Under the pieces are notes generated by a model. It searched no databases and had not been told where the DNA came from. It saw only the letters and a program-made list of their open reading frames with translations. The translations under genes were made by a program, and so were the position numbers. This document shows positions 1 through 7,243 of a stretch of DNA of 9,057 nucleotides, one piece after another. Position 1 is the first letter of the stretch, and each line of letters starts with the position of its first letter. The stretch comes from Pseudomonadota bacterium (GTDB taxonomy: Bacteria > Pseudomonadota > Alphaproteobacteria > Rhizobiales > Xanthobacteraceae), in contig JAEWBL010000370.1 of assembly GCA_023391175.1 (NCBI GenBank), positions 1 to 9,057 of the forward strand, in the 5' to 3' direction.

Positions 1-92
1 GGCGCCACCTCCAGCGACACGTCGTGCAGGATGTGGCTGTCGCCATAGAAGGCGTTCAGGCCGGAGAGCGAGAGCGCGGCATCACTGGGCAA
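1..92 (-). CDS. livF: LivF-type ABC transporter ATPase (5' end only)
   Basis: This is the N-terminus of the second ATPase of the HAAT-type importer; only about 30 codons are inside the window. The visible protein contains GLNAFYGDSHILHDVSLEV, which matches the start of LivF proteins: the aromatic A-loop Tyr (residue 16) that stacks on ATP adenine, followed by the strand leading to Walker A. The reading frame has no ATG or GTG before this conserved block. The best start is a TTG at 92..90, preceded by GGGAGG at 104..99 with a 6-nt spacer. It overlaps the end of livG by 11 bases, which implies translational coupling. Walker A and all later motifs lie beyond the left edge, so integrity cannot be judged. 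The family call rests on position after livG and on the A-loop block; the TTG start is inference. Confidence 0.8.
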   Translation of the reverse strand, partial: MPSDAALSLSGLNAFYGDSHILHDVSLEVA

Positions 93-831
93 GATAGGCC
101 TCCCGTGTCCTCGGGTCCGCGATCACCTCCTCGCGCGTGCCGTCCACGATCAGGCGGCCGTAATGCAGGAGGGCGATCTTCTCGGCGAAGGCGAGCGCGA
201 CATCCATGTCGTGCTCGATCATCAGGATGGTGAGGTCGCGCGGCAGCTCGGCCAAAAGCGCGCTCACCGTGCCGCGCTCTTCCTTGGAGAGGCCGGCGAG
301 CGGCTCGTCCAGTAGAAGAATACGCGGCGCCTGCGCCAGCGCCATGGCGATCTCCAGCCGGCGCTTTTCGCCGTAGGAGGTCTCCGAGACCGGCCGGTCG
401 GCCAGCGTGTCGAGCCGCACCCGCGCCAGCACCTCCAGCGCCTCGCGCCGCAGCGCGGGGTCCGTTGCCACCGCGCCATAGGGCTTCCAGCGCTGCGAGC
501 GTCCGCCGAGGAGGGCCATGATGACGTTGCCGATCACGCTCTCGCGGGCGAACAGGGTGAGGATCTGGAAGGTGCGACCGATGCCCCGCGCCGCGCGCCG
601 GAAGGTCGGGAGGGCCGACACGTCCTCCTCCGCGATGCGGATCTGACCCGCCGTGGGCCTGAGATCGCCGGCGATGAGGTTGAACAGCGTGGTCTTGCCC
701 GCGCCGTTCGGGCCGAGCAGCAGGCGCCGCTCGCCGGGCGCCACGGTGAAGTTCACGCCCTGGATGACATGAAGGCCGCCGAAACTCTTGTGCAGATCGT
801 CGATGCGGAGTGCGGCAGTGGGCGCGGTCAC
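82..831 (-). CDS. livG: LivG-type ABC transporter ATP-binding protein
   Basis: Cytoplasmic ATPase, 249 residues (usual LivG length about 250), that powers the LivH/LivM permease. Visible motifs in order: Walker A GPNGAGKT at 40-47, Q-loop in GRTFQ (Gln89), ABC signature SYGEK at 152-156, Walker B ILLLDE at 171-176, and H-loop His207 in IEHDM. The signature has SYGEK where the commonest LivG form is SYGQQ/SYGEQ, a mild variant. The start is a GTG at 831..829: it has AAGGAGG at 845..839 with a 7-nt spacer and overlaps the livM stop codon (GTGA). A much longer open frame continues upstream, but it is only the antisense-like alternative frame of livM. LivG and LivF normally form a heterodimer. 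The substrate cannot be read from the ATPase. Family call is secure; the exact ligand is unknown. Confidence 0.95.
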   Translation of the reverse strand: MTAPTAALRIDDLHKSFGGLHVIQGVNFTVAPGERRLLLGPNGAGKTTLFNLIAGDLRPTAGQIRIAEEDVSALPTFRRAARGIGRTFQILTLFARESVIGNVIMALLGGRSQRWKPYGAVATDPALRREALEVLARVRLDTLADRPVSETSYGEKRRLEIAMALAQAPRILLLDEPLAGLSKEERGTVSALLAELPRDLTILMIEHDMDVALAFAEKIALLHYGRLIVDGTREEVIADPRTREAYLAQ

Positions 832-1817
832 GGGCGAGCCTCCTTGACGGGGGTGGCGGGAATCGCCGTCGGCCCGCGCCGCGTGGCGAGGCGCGCGCCA
901 AGCGTGCGCACCAGCCGCCGCGCGCCGGGCAGCAGCCCTTCCGGCACCACCACGATGATGAACAGGAAGATGAGGCCGAGCAGCGTCGGCCAGCGATCCG
1001 TATAGGCGCTCGCGACATTCTTCAGCAGCACCACCAGCGCCGCGCCGACGATGGGCCCGAAGGTGGTGCCGAGTCCACCGGCGATCACCATCAGCACCGC
1101 TTCCGAAGAGACGGTGAGCGACAGCGTGTGCGGGCTGATGAAGCGGAACAGCAGCATGTAGAGCACGCCCGCGATGCCGGCGAGGCAGGCGGAGAGCACG
1201 TAGGCCGCATAGCGGATGCGCCACATGTCATAGCCCAGCGTGCTCATGCGGCGGGGCTGGTCGCGCACGCCCTGCATGGAGGCGCCGAGCGGCGAGCCGG
1301 CGAGGATGGTGACGAGCGCAAGGCAGCCCCCCGTCACCACGAGGCACAGGTAATAGAGCCCCGTGCCGTTGGCGAGCAGCCCCTGGAAACGGGGCATGGA
1401 GATGCCGTTCTCGCCATTCGTGAGGTCCACGTAGCGGAATGCGATGCCCCACACGATCTGGCCCAGCGCGAGGGTGATCATCAGGAAGCTCAGGCCCGAG
1501 GTGCGCAGCGCCACGAGGCCGAACAGCGCACCAGCCACCACCGAGAGCGCCACCGCCGCCGGGATCGCCGCCCAGAGCGGCCAGCCGGTGCTGGTCGTCA
1601 GCAGCGCGAAGGCATAGCCGGCGATGCCGAGGAAGGCGGCGTGGCCCAGCGAGACCATGCCGCAATAGCCGGCGATGAGGTTCACGCTCACCGCGAACAG
1701 GCCGTAGACGAGAACCTGTGTGGCGATGGAGAGATAGAACGGCCCGGGCAGCACGAGGGGAACCGCCGCCGCGCAGATGAGGAGGATGCCGAGGGTCTTG
1801 AGGCCGGGGTTTTTCAT
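828..1817 (-). CDS. livM: LivM-type inner-membrane permease
   Basis: Integral membrane permease of 329 residues, strongly hydrophobic throughout, with roughly eight to ten predicted membrane segments and a short basic C-terminal tail. Hallmarks of the BPD_transp_2 (LivM/LivH) family are present: GMVSLGHAAFLGIAGY at residues 53-68, a cytoplasmic loop with QGVRDQPRRMSTLGYD (the ATPase-contact region), then GGLGTTFGPIVGA, and the terminal PEGLLPG. The ATG start at 1817 overlaps the livH stop (ATGA) and has GGGAGG at 1831..1826, 8 nt upstream. Its stop overlaps the GTG of livG. In these importers LivM pairs with LivH to form the channel. It lies in an operon with an amidohydrolase and an aldehyde dehydrogenase, so a substrate other than branched-chain amino acids is likely (inference). 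Confidence 0.95.
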   Translation of the reverse strand: MKNPGLKTLGILLICAAAVPLVLPGPFYLSIATQVLVYGLFAVSVNLIAGYCGMVSLGHAAFLGIAGYAFALLTTSTGWPLWAAIPAAVALSVVAGALFGLVALRTSGLSFLMITLALGQIVWGIAFRYVDLTNGENGISMPRFQGLLANGTGLYYLCLVVTGGCLALVTILAGSPLGASMQGVRDQPRRMSTLGYDMWRIRYAAYVLSACLAGIAGVLYMLLFRFISPHTLSLTVSSEAVLMVIAGGLGTTFGPIVGAALVVLLKNVASAYTDRWPTLLGLIFLFIIVVVPEGLLPGARRLVRTLGARLATRRGPTAIPATPVKEARP

Positions 1818-2665
1818 GCGGCTTGCCTCCCGAAGAAGCCCTGGGGCCGAACGGCGAGCACCACCACCATGGGCAGGAAGAGGATGACGTAGGCGAGATC
1901 CGGAAGAAGCATCTGGCCGAAGGTGTAGACGAGGCCGATGACGAGGCTGCCCGCCAGCGCCCCGGTGAGCGAGCCAATGCCGCCGAGGATGACCACCAGC
2001 AGCGCCAGCGGCAGCATTTCGGAATCAAGGCCCGGATAGACCGACATGATGGGCGCCGCGAGCGCCCCGCCGACGCCGGCGAGGCCGGCGCCGAGGCAGA
2101 ACACCATGGTAAACAGGCGCGACACCGGAATGCCCATGGCCCGCGCCATCTCCCGGTCGTCCACCGCCGCGCGGATGCGGGCGCCGAGCGTGGTGCGCTC
2201 CACCAGCGCCCAGATGCCGACGAATGCAAACAGCGCCAGCGCCACCAGCGCCAGCCGATAGGCGGGAAAGACGATGCCGCCGAACCCCACCGCGCCGCGC
2301 AGCGCCTCCGGCGCCGGCTGGGCGATGGGATCGCCCGACCATATGAGCAGGCACTGGTCCGCAATGATGAAGGCGAGGCCGAGCGTGCCCAGCACCTGAG
2401 CCAGCTCGCGCCCCGCGAGGCGGCGGATGAGCGTTCGCTCCAGGATGCCGCCGAAGACGGCGCACGCCGCCCCCGCCGCCAGCACCGCCCCCGCGAACCC
2501 GAGACCCACCGCCGAGGTGGCGATATAGCCGCCGAGCATGAACAGGGCGCCGTGGGCGAGGTTCGCGACCCGCATGAGGCCGAAGATCAGGGAAAACCCG
2601 ACCGCCAGCAGGAACAGGATCGCGCCGAACGCGAAGCTGTTCAGGAAACCGTTGATCCAGAACAT
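1814..2665 (-). CDS. livH: LivH-type inner-membrane permease
   Basis: Second permease subunit, 283 residues from this start, hydrophobic with about eight membrane segments. Family marks are VANLAHGALFMLGGY near the N-terminus, the loop AVDDREMARAMGIPVSRL (typical LivH ATPase-contact region), and LGGIGSLTGALAG near the C-terminus, followed by the closing VRPQGFFG. There are two candidate ATGs: 2674 and 2665. GGAG at 2678..2675 abuts the first with no spacer but sits 9 nt before the second, so I chose 2665. The longer form would add only Met-Ala-Ser. The gene follows the aldehyde dehydrogenase by a short gap and overlaps livM by 4 bases. It forms the channel with LivM; the ligand is unknown. 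Confidence 0.94.
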   Translation of the reverse strand: MFWINGFLNSFAFGAILFLLAVGFSLIFGLMRVANLAHGALFMLGGYIATSAVGLGFAGAVLAAGAACAVFGGILERTLIRRLAGRELAQVLGTLGLAFIIADQCLLIWSGDPIAQPAPEALRGAVGFGGIVFPAYRLALVALALFAFVGIWALVERTTLGARIRAAVDDREMARAMGIPVSRLFTMVFCLGAGLAGVGGALAAPIMSVYPGLDSEMLPLALLVVILGGIGSLTGALAGSLVIGLVYTFGQMLLPDLAYVILFLPMVVVLAVRPQGFFGRQAA

Positions 2666-2704
2666 GGAGGCCATCTCCAGGGGCCGCCGCGGGGGCGGTC
2701 GGTT

Positions 2705-4246
2705 TCAGTTCAGCCGTTGGGTGGGGGCGCTCATGTCGAACCAGTCGAACGGCTGGTCGCCGACGTTCACCATCACCGCCTTCACGTCGAAATAGGCGTC
2801 GAACGCCTCCTTCCCGAACTCGCGGCCGATGCCGGAGAGCTTGAAGCCGCCCCAGGGCGAGGCCGCGTCCACCCGGTGGTGGTCGTTGATCCAGACGATG
2901 CCGGCCTCGATGCGGTCGGCCACGCGGTGGGCGCGGGCGATGTCGCGGGTGCGGATGGCGGCGGCGAGGCCGTAGGGACTGTCGTTGGCGATGCGCACGG
3001 CATCGTCCTCGGTGTCGAACGGCGTCACCACCGTGAACGGGCCGAACACCTCCTCCTGGAAGATGCGCATGCCCGGGTCCACGTCGGCGAAGACGGTGGG
3101 CTCCACATAGAAGCCGTGGCTGCCGTCGAGCGCCGGCGGCACGCGCCCGCCCGCCACCAGCCGCGCGCCTTCCTCAAGCCCGATGCGGGCGAAGTCCAGC
3201 ACCCGCGCGCGCTGCCGCTCGGAGATCACCGGGCCCATCTGTGTGCCGGCATCGAAGGGGTCGCCGACGGCGATGGCCTTCGCCTTGGCGGCGAGCTTCT
3301 CCACAAACGCATCATAGATGGAGCGCTGCACGATGTGCCGCGCGGCGCACACGCAGGTCTGCCCGGCGCCCACGAAAGCCCCGAAGGCAGCATAGTTCAC
3401 CGCCTGGTCGAGGTCGAAATCGTCAAACACCACCACCGGCGTCTTGCCGCCGAGTTCGAGCGTCTGGCGCGCGAAATTGCTGGCGGCGGCGGCGCCCGCG
3501 CGACGGCCGGCTTCGGTGCCGCCGGTAAGCACCAGCTTGCGGATGCCGGGATGCTCCGACAGCGCCCGCCCGGTGACGGCGCCGGGGCCGGTCACCACAT
3601 TGAACACGCCCGGCGGCAGGCCGGCTTCCGAGAAGATCTCGGCGAGGCGCAGGGTGGTGAGCGGCGTGTATTCGGAGGGCTTCACCACCGTGGTGCAGCC
3701 GGAGGCGAAGGTGGGCGCAAGGTTCCGGCAGGCAATCAGCAGCGGATGGTTGAAGGGCGTGACATTGGCCACCACGCCCACCGGCAGGCGGCGGGCGTAG
3801 GTGAGATAATCGCCTTCCACCGGGATCACGTCGTCGCGCCGCGCCATGGCGAGGCCGGCATTGTAGCGGAACAGATCCGGCACGCGGGCGAGCTGGGCGC
3901 GGGTCTCGCGCACCGGCCGGCCGTTGTTCAGCGTCTCCAGCTCGAACAATTCGTCGAGATGGGCCTCCATCACATCGGCGAGCTTGTTGACGAGGCGCGC
4001 GCGGGTGCGCACCGACATACCGCGCCATTCTTTGGAGCGGAACGCCGCATCGGCGCTGGCGACGGCGCGGTTCACATCCTCCGCGCTCGCCTCGATGACC
4101 TGCGCGATGGTGGTGCCGTCGCGCGGGGCGGTGATGTTCATGAGGGCGCGCGGGCCGGGATCGACGCTGCGGCCGTCGATGAACAGGCCCTTGATCAGGT
4201 CATGACGGGGCGTTCCGGCCGAAGCCGGTTCCAGGGTGAGTGCCAT
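2705..4246 (-). CDS. NAD(P)+-dependent aldehyde dehydrogenase (ALDH superfamily)
   Basis: Cytoplasmic ALDH of 513 residues, close to the usual 480-510, oxidising an aldehyde to the carboxylic acid. The catalytic set is complete: Asn166 in TPFNHP, cofactor-binding Lys189 in VVKPSE, general base Glu264 in LELGGK, nucleophile Cys298 in GAGQTCVCAAR, and Glu399 in EEVFGPF. The N-terminal 20 residues are variable. TPFNHP replaces the more common PWNFP, as in semialdehyde/aromatic aldehyde dehydrogenase branches. The ATG at 4246 has GGAG at 4256..4253, 6 nt upstream. The gene lies 30 bases after the amidohydrolase and about 40 before livH, clearly one operon. Being next to an ACMSD-like decarboxylase recalls pathways where decarboxylation gives a semialdehyde that an ALDH then oxidises (e.g. 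aminomuconate semialdehyde). That pairing is known, but applying it here is inference. Superfamily sure, substrate not. Confidence 0.93.
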   Translation of the reverse strand: MALTLEPASAGTPRHDLIKGLFIDGRSVDPGPRALMNITAPRDGTTIAQVIEASAEDVNRAVASADAAFRSKEWRGMSVRTRARLVNKLADVMEAHLDELFELETLNNGRPVRETRAQLARVPDLFRYNAGLAMARRDDVIPVEGDYLTYARRLPVGVVANVTPFNHPLLIACRNLAPTFASGCTTVVKPSEYTPLTTLRLAEIFSEAGLPPGVFNVVTGPGAVTGRALSEHPGIRKLVLTGGTEAGRRAGAAAASNFARQTLELGGKTPVVVFDDFDLDQAVNYAAFGAFVGAGQTCVCAARHIVQRSIYDAFVEKLAAKAKAIAVGDPFDAGTQMGPVISERQRARVLDFARIGLEEGARLVAGGRVPPALDGSHGFYVEPTVFADVDPGMRIFQEEVFGPFTVVTPFDTEDDAVRIANDSPYGLAAAIRTRDIARAHRVADRIEAGIVWINDHHRVDAASPWGGFKLSGIGREFGKEAFDAYFDVKAVMVNVGDQPFDWFDMSAPTQRLN

Positions 4247-4276
4247 GTGTGTCTCCGTTGCGTCGGGATGCGGCGG

Positions 4277-5260
4277 TCAGCCGCCGGTCAGAGCCCAGGC
4301 GTTGCCGCCGGCGATGCGCGCGCGTGCATCGGCGGAGAGGCCGGGCACGGCATCGAGCGTGTCGAGCGCGGTCTCGTCCGCCATGTCGAAGGGGATGTCG
4401 GTTCCGAGCAGCACATGCTCCGGACCGACGAGATCGATGAGATAGGCGAGCGCCCCGGCATCATGGGTGATGGTGTCGAAATAGAAGCGCCGGAACAGCT
4501 CTTTCGGCGAGGTCGGAATGGTCTGCGCCTCGCGCCGCACCTTCCAGCCGTGGACGAGGCGGCCGATCTGGTAAGGCAGGAAGCCGCCGCCGTGGGAGAG
4601 CGCGACCTTCAGGTCGGGAAGCTCGTCCATCACCCCGCCGAAGATCAGGTCCGCCGCCATGATGGCCGTGTCGAGCGGATTTCCGGCAAGGTTCGTGAGG
4701 TAGTATTTCTCGAAACCGGCCTTGGTTCCGAAGTAATAGGGGTGGGTGAGGATGAGCACCCCCAGTTCCGCCGCGCGCCGCAGGACGGGGCGGAACTTCG
4801 GCTCGGAGAGGGCGGCGCCGTCGATGTGGCAGCCGATCATCACCGCGCGCATGCCGAGATCGGCGACGATGCGCTCCAGCTCCGCCACCGCCGCGTCGGG
4901 CGACTGCATGGGCAGGGTGCCCATGGGCCGCAGCCGCTGGGGCGCGGTCGAGGCGAAGGTCGCGATCTCGTCGTTGAGACGCCGCACGAACTCCACCTCC
5001 GCCTGCGGCGGAACACGGTAGAAGAACAGGGTGGGCGAGGGCGAGATGATCGCCGCGTCGAGGCCCCGGCGGTCCAGTGCCTCGATCTTCGCTGAGGGGG
5101 TGAGAAATTCCTCGAACAGGGGATAAGCAAAGCCCTCCCGATGGGCGAGGCGCGTCGCGCCCTCCGCGCGGTCCACCCGGACGCCGAAGACATCCGCCTG
5201 GGTTTCGAGGTGCCGGATGATGGCCTCCGGCATGACGTGATTATGGGCGTCGACGATCAT
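4277..5260 (-). CDS. ACMSD-like metal-dependent amidohydrolase/decarboxylase
   Basis: 327-residue TIM-barrel protein of the amidohydrolase_2 family. This family includes aminocarboxymuconate-semialdehyde decarboxylase and aromatic-acid (resorcylate, carboxyvanillate) decarboxylases. Probable metal and catalytic residues are visible: His6 and His8 in VDAHNH, His173 in LTHPYYFG, His223 in SHGGGFLPYQIGR, and Asp288 in LLGTDIPFD. The SHGGG...GRL and LGTD blocks are characteristic of ACMSD-type members, as is the length. The ATG at 5260 is fixed by the need to keep the His-x-His strand near residue 6; no strong ribosome site precedes it. It sits 48 bases after the binding-protein gene and 30 before the ALDH. 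I infer a C-C cleaving decarboxylase or hydrolase acting on the imported compound. True ACMSD identity is not shown: the usual pathway partners are not seen in this window. Confidence 0.85.
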   Translation of the reverse strand: MIVDAHNHVMPEAIIRHLETQADVFGVRVDRAEGATRLAHREGFAYPLFEEFLTPSAKIEALDRRGLDAAIISPSPTLFFYRVPPQAEVEFVRRLNDEIATFASTAPQRLRPMGTLPMQSPDAAVAELERIVADLGMRAVMIGCHIDGAALSEPKFRPVLRRAAELGVLILTHPYYFGTKAGFEKYYLTNLAGNPLDTAIMAADLIFGGVMDELPDLKVALSHGGGFLPYQIGRLVHGWKVRREAQTIPTSPKELFRRFYFDTITHDAGALAYLIDLVGPEHVLLGTDIPFDMADETALDTLDAVPGLSADARARIAGGNAWALTGG

Positions 5261-5308
5261 GGAACCGTGCTCGCAAGGGTGGGGCAGGGGTGCCGCGGGG
5301 CGGCGCGC

Positions 5309-6535
5309 TCAGAGCTTGGTCGGCTCGCTGCGCGAGTAGACCGGCGCGGCGAGGAAGGCTTCCGGCTTGTAGGTCCAGAACTGCGAGACGTTCTCGTAGG
5401 TCTTGATGACCGTGTTCATCAGCCGTCCGTCGCGACGTTCCGTCCTGCGGATGTAGATATTCTCGATGGGGTTGCCGTAAGCATCGAGCCGCCACGGGCC
5501 GCGCGGATCGTCCTTGATGTCCACCTTGCGCAGGGCGTTCATGAACGCCTGCTTGTCCTCGATCCTGCCGTCCACCGCATTGAGGGCGGCCTCAAGGGCA
5601 AGGCCCGCCGAATACGCGCCTTCGGAGTAGAAGCCGGGATCGACGCCCGTCTGCTTGCGCAGCGCGGCGACGAAGCGCGCATTGGCCTCGCCAGGCAGCG
5701 CGGCCGAATACCAGCCGGCGGAGATGATGCCGATGGCCTCGTCGCCCATGCTGTGCAGCACGCCCTCGTCCACGGTCGTCATGGAGCCGATCAGGGGGAT
5801 TTTTCCCTTCAGGCCATATTCCGAATACTGCCGCAGGAAGCGCAGTCCGTTCGCTCCGGCGAAGGCCGCGAACACGGCATCGGGCTCGCCGATCTGCGAG
5901 ATGTAGGAGCCGTAGTCCGCCACGTTGAGCGGCGCCCACAATTTCTTGACGAGGGTGCCGCCGGCCGCCTCGAACGTGCGCTGGAAACCCGACGTCTGCT
6001 CCTGACCGAAGGCGAAATCGTCGGCGATGGCGACGATCTTCTTGTACTTGAGCTCCCCCGCCACATAGTCGCCGAGCGGGTGGCACGGCTGGGCGGAGGT
6101 GGAGGAGGTGCGCACGAACCACGGGTTCAGGCGGCGCTGGGTCAGATCTTCCGCGGCGGCCGAGCAGCACAGAAAGGGAACTTCCGCTTCCTGCAAGTAA
6201 TCGTTGATCGCCAGGGCCTCGAAGGCCGCCACCGGCCCCACAACGACCTGGACGCCGGAGCGCTGCACCAGTTCCTGCGCCCGCGTCTTGGCGAGTGCCG
6301 GCTGGCCGCCCGTATCGGCCACGATGAATTCCACCGGACGCCCGGCGACACGCTCCCCGCGCTCGCGCAGGAAGAGGCGGAAGCCGTCCTCCATCTGCCG
6401 GCCGCCGGCGGCGAGGGCGCCGGATTTGATCGTGAGCATGCCGACGCGAATGGGCTGTTGCTGGGCCATCGCGGGCAGCGCGCCATAGGAGACGGCAGCC
6501 GCCGTCGCTCCCAGGAATCCTCTCCTTGAGATCAT
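5309..6535 (-). CDS. Periplasmic solute-binding protein of HAAT-type ABC importer, Tat signal
   Basis: 408-residue type I periplasmic binding protein (Peripla_BP_6, LivJ/AmiC-like), first gene of the operon. The N-terminus SRRGFLGATAAAVSYGALPA carries a twin-arginine motif (Arg4-Arg5, Phe7, Leu8), a hydrophobic stretch, and an AMA cleavage site after residue 24, so export by Tat is likely. The mature part starts with IRVGMLTIKSG and later has VVVGPVAAFEALAI and an IADDFAFG hinge region, as in binding proteins for amino acids and aromatic acids. ATG 6535 is preceded by GGGAGG at 6546..6541 with a 5-nt spacer. It delivers ligand to LivH/LivM encoded downstream. The binding gene is separated from its permeases by two enzyme genes, which ties substrate uptake to catabolism. 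Family call is firm; the ligand is unknown, with an aromatic or other carboxylate my guess. Confidence 0.92.
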   Translation of the reverse strand: MISRRGFLGATAAAVSYGALPAMAQQQPIRVGMLTIKSGALAAGGRQMEDGFRLFLRERGERVAGRPVEFIVADTGGQPALAKTRAQELVQRSGVQVVVGPVAAFEALAINDYLQEAEVPFLCCSAAAEDLTQRRLNPWFVRTSSTSAQPCHPLGDYVAGELKYKKIVAIADDFAFGQEQTSGFQRTFEAAGGTLVKKLWAPLNVADYGSYISQIGEPDAVFAAFAGANGLRFLRQYSEYGLKGKIPLIGSMTTVDEGVLHSMGDEAIGIISAGWYSAALPGEANARFVAALRKQTGVDPGFYSEGAYSAGLALEAALNAVDGRIEDKQAFMNALRKVDIKDDPRGPWRLDAYGNPIENIYIRRTERRDGRLMNTVIKTYENVSQFWTYKPEAFLAAPVYSRSEPTKL

Positions 6536-6568
6536 ATTATCCTCCCGGACGATTTTTATTTATCGTTC

Positions 6569-6594
6569 GATCACTATTTGCATGGGAGGTGATC
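6569..6594. promoter_or_regulatory. Perfect dyad overlapping the promoter, candidate operator
   Basis: GATCAC at 6569-6574 and GTGATC at 6589-6594 form a perfect 6-bp inverted repeat with 14 bases between. The arm centres are 20 bases apart, i.e. two helical turns, as expected for a dimeric regulator. The dyad covers the spacer and -10 of the predicted operon promoter, the position of a repressor site. No regulator gene is in the window, so the binding protein is unknown. Confidence 0.4.
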
Positions 6595-6602
6595 TGCGTC
6601 AA
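6573..6602 (-). promoter_or_regulatory. Predicted sigma70-like promoter of the transport/catabolic operon
   Basis: On the minus strand TTGACG (6602..6597) is followed after 18 bases by AATAGT (6578..6573), matching 5/6 and 4/6 of the consensus hexamers. It lies about 40 bases upstream of the binding-protein ATG and is the best promoter-like match seen before the operon. No other promoter-like gap exists inside the operon, where spacings are at most 48 bases. Prediction only. Confidence 0.45.
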
Positions 6603-6829
6603 GGCGGTTCGCGGCGGGATGTGACGCGGGCGTGGCGACGCCCGGGGTGGTACGCCTCCCGCAGGCGTTGCCGTGCAGGTGCAAGTCGTCAGGAAACAAT
6701 GCGGCGAACAGGCCTGGCAAAGCGCATGATTTTTACGCGGGGTGCAGTGTAAAAGCGCAAAGGGGGCCGCGCCGGTAGGTCGCTTCCGCCGGGCTGTGAG
6801 GTGCAACACGTGCTGCCCGCAGAAGGTCG
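6603..6829. other. Intergenic spacer upstream of operon, with hairpins
   Basis: No convincing gene. It holds three inverted repeats: CGGGCGT/ACGCCCG at 6627-6633 and 6638-6644 (4-nt loop), ACGCCT/AGGCGT at 6652-6657 and 6663-6668 (5-nt loop), and TTTTAC/GTAAAA at 6731-6736 and 6749-6754. The last is flanked by GCGC on both sides at 6722-6725 and 6755-6758. None is followed by a clear T-run, so they are not obvious intrinsic terminators. The last could be an upstream activator site for the operon. An open minus-strand frame crosses the stretch but is only the run-on of the frameshifted toxin relic. Confidence 0.5.
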
Positions 6830-7243
6830 TCACCGGTCCACGTTCCGCGGATTGATGACCGCTACGCCAGCGGCGTCGAACGCGCTGTCGCGGGGGGGCC
6901 ACAGTAAAGCCCCGGCAGGCCGCGATCGCAGCGATATAGCCGTCGGGCGCCGGAAAGACCTTCCCGGCCGCGCCCGTCTTCACCGCAATGTCACTGCGTT
7001 TTGCAGCAGCGACATCGATCGGCAAGATGCGGCCGGCGAACAGCTCCGTCACCCATCCAGAGCCTCGGTGAGCCTGTCCTTGCGCTTGCCAGCGGTCAGC
7101 GCACCGATCCCGAACAATAGTTCGTCAATGGTGACGCTGGAGAGGCAGAGCGTTTCGGCCGCCTGCTCGTCGAGTCACGCCCGCACGGTGTCGTCGGGCG
7201 CGGGCCTCATCGCTTCCGAGATGACATTGTCGAGAAGGACCAT
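6830..7243 (-). pseudogene. vapC: Decayed VapC/FitB-like PIN-domain toxin
   Basis: Reading across frames restores a PIN-domain ribonuclease of about 137 residues. It begins MVLLDNVISEAMRPAPDD, continues SSVTIDELLFGIGAL, FAGRILPIDVAAAKR and PDGYIAAIAACRGFTVA, and ends RDSAFDAAGVAVINP before a TGA at 6832..6830. VapC cleaves RNA and is held in check by its antitoxin. Lesions seen: the Thr codon of the family's LLDTNVISE motif is missing (7231..7226), a TGA at 7177..7175 stands where Trp is expected, one base is lost near 7052/7051, and there is an extra base in the seven-G run at 6892-6898. One residue near 7005 also seems missing. The four PIN acidic positions are still recognisable, so decay is fairly recent. 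The ATG overlaps the end of the antitoxin relic. Dead by any reading. Confidence 0.85.

Noticed and set aside
1823..5095. Plus-strand open frame of about 1090 codons
   Set aside because: It lies antisense to livH, the aldehyde dehydrogenase and most of the amidohydrolase. Its product is a low-complexity His/Arg/Gly/Ala/Glu-rich string with no motif. Long antisense frames are common at this G+C.
5141..6529. Plus-strand open frame opposite the binding-protein gene
   Set aside because: It is antisense to two genes with full family motifs, and its own product has no recognisable domain.
6537..7052. 171-codon minus-strand frame as a real hypothetical gene
   Set aside because: Only its first half resembles a protein, the middle of VapC. 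It leaves the family frame at the seven-G run, where the true C-terminus continues in another frame.
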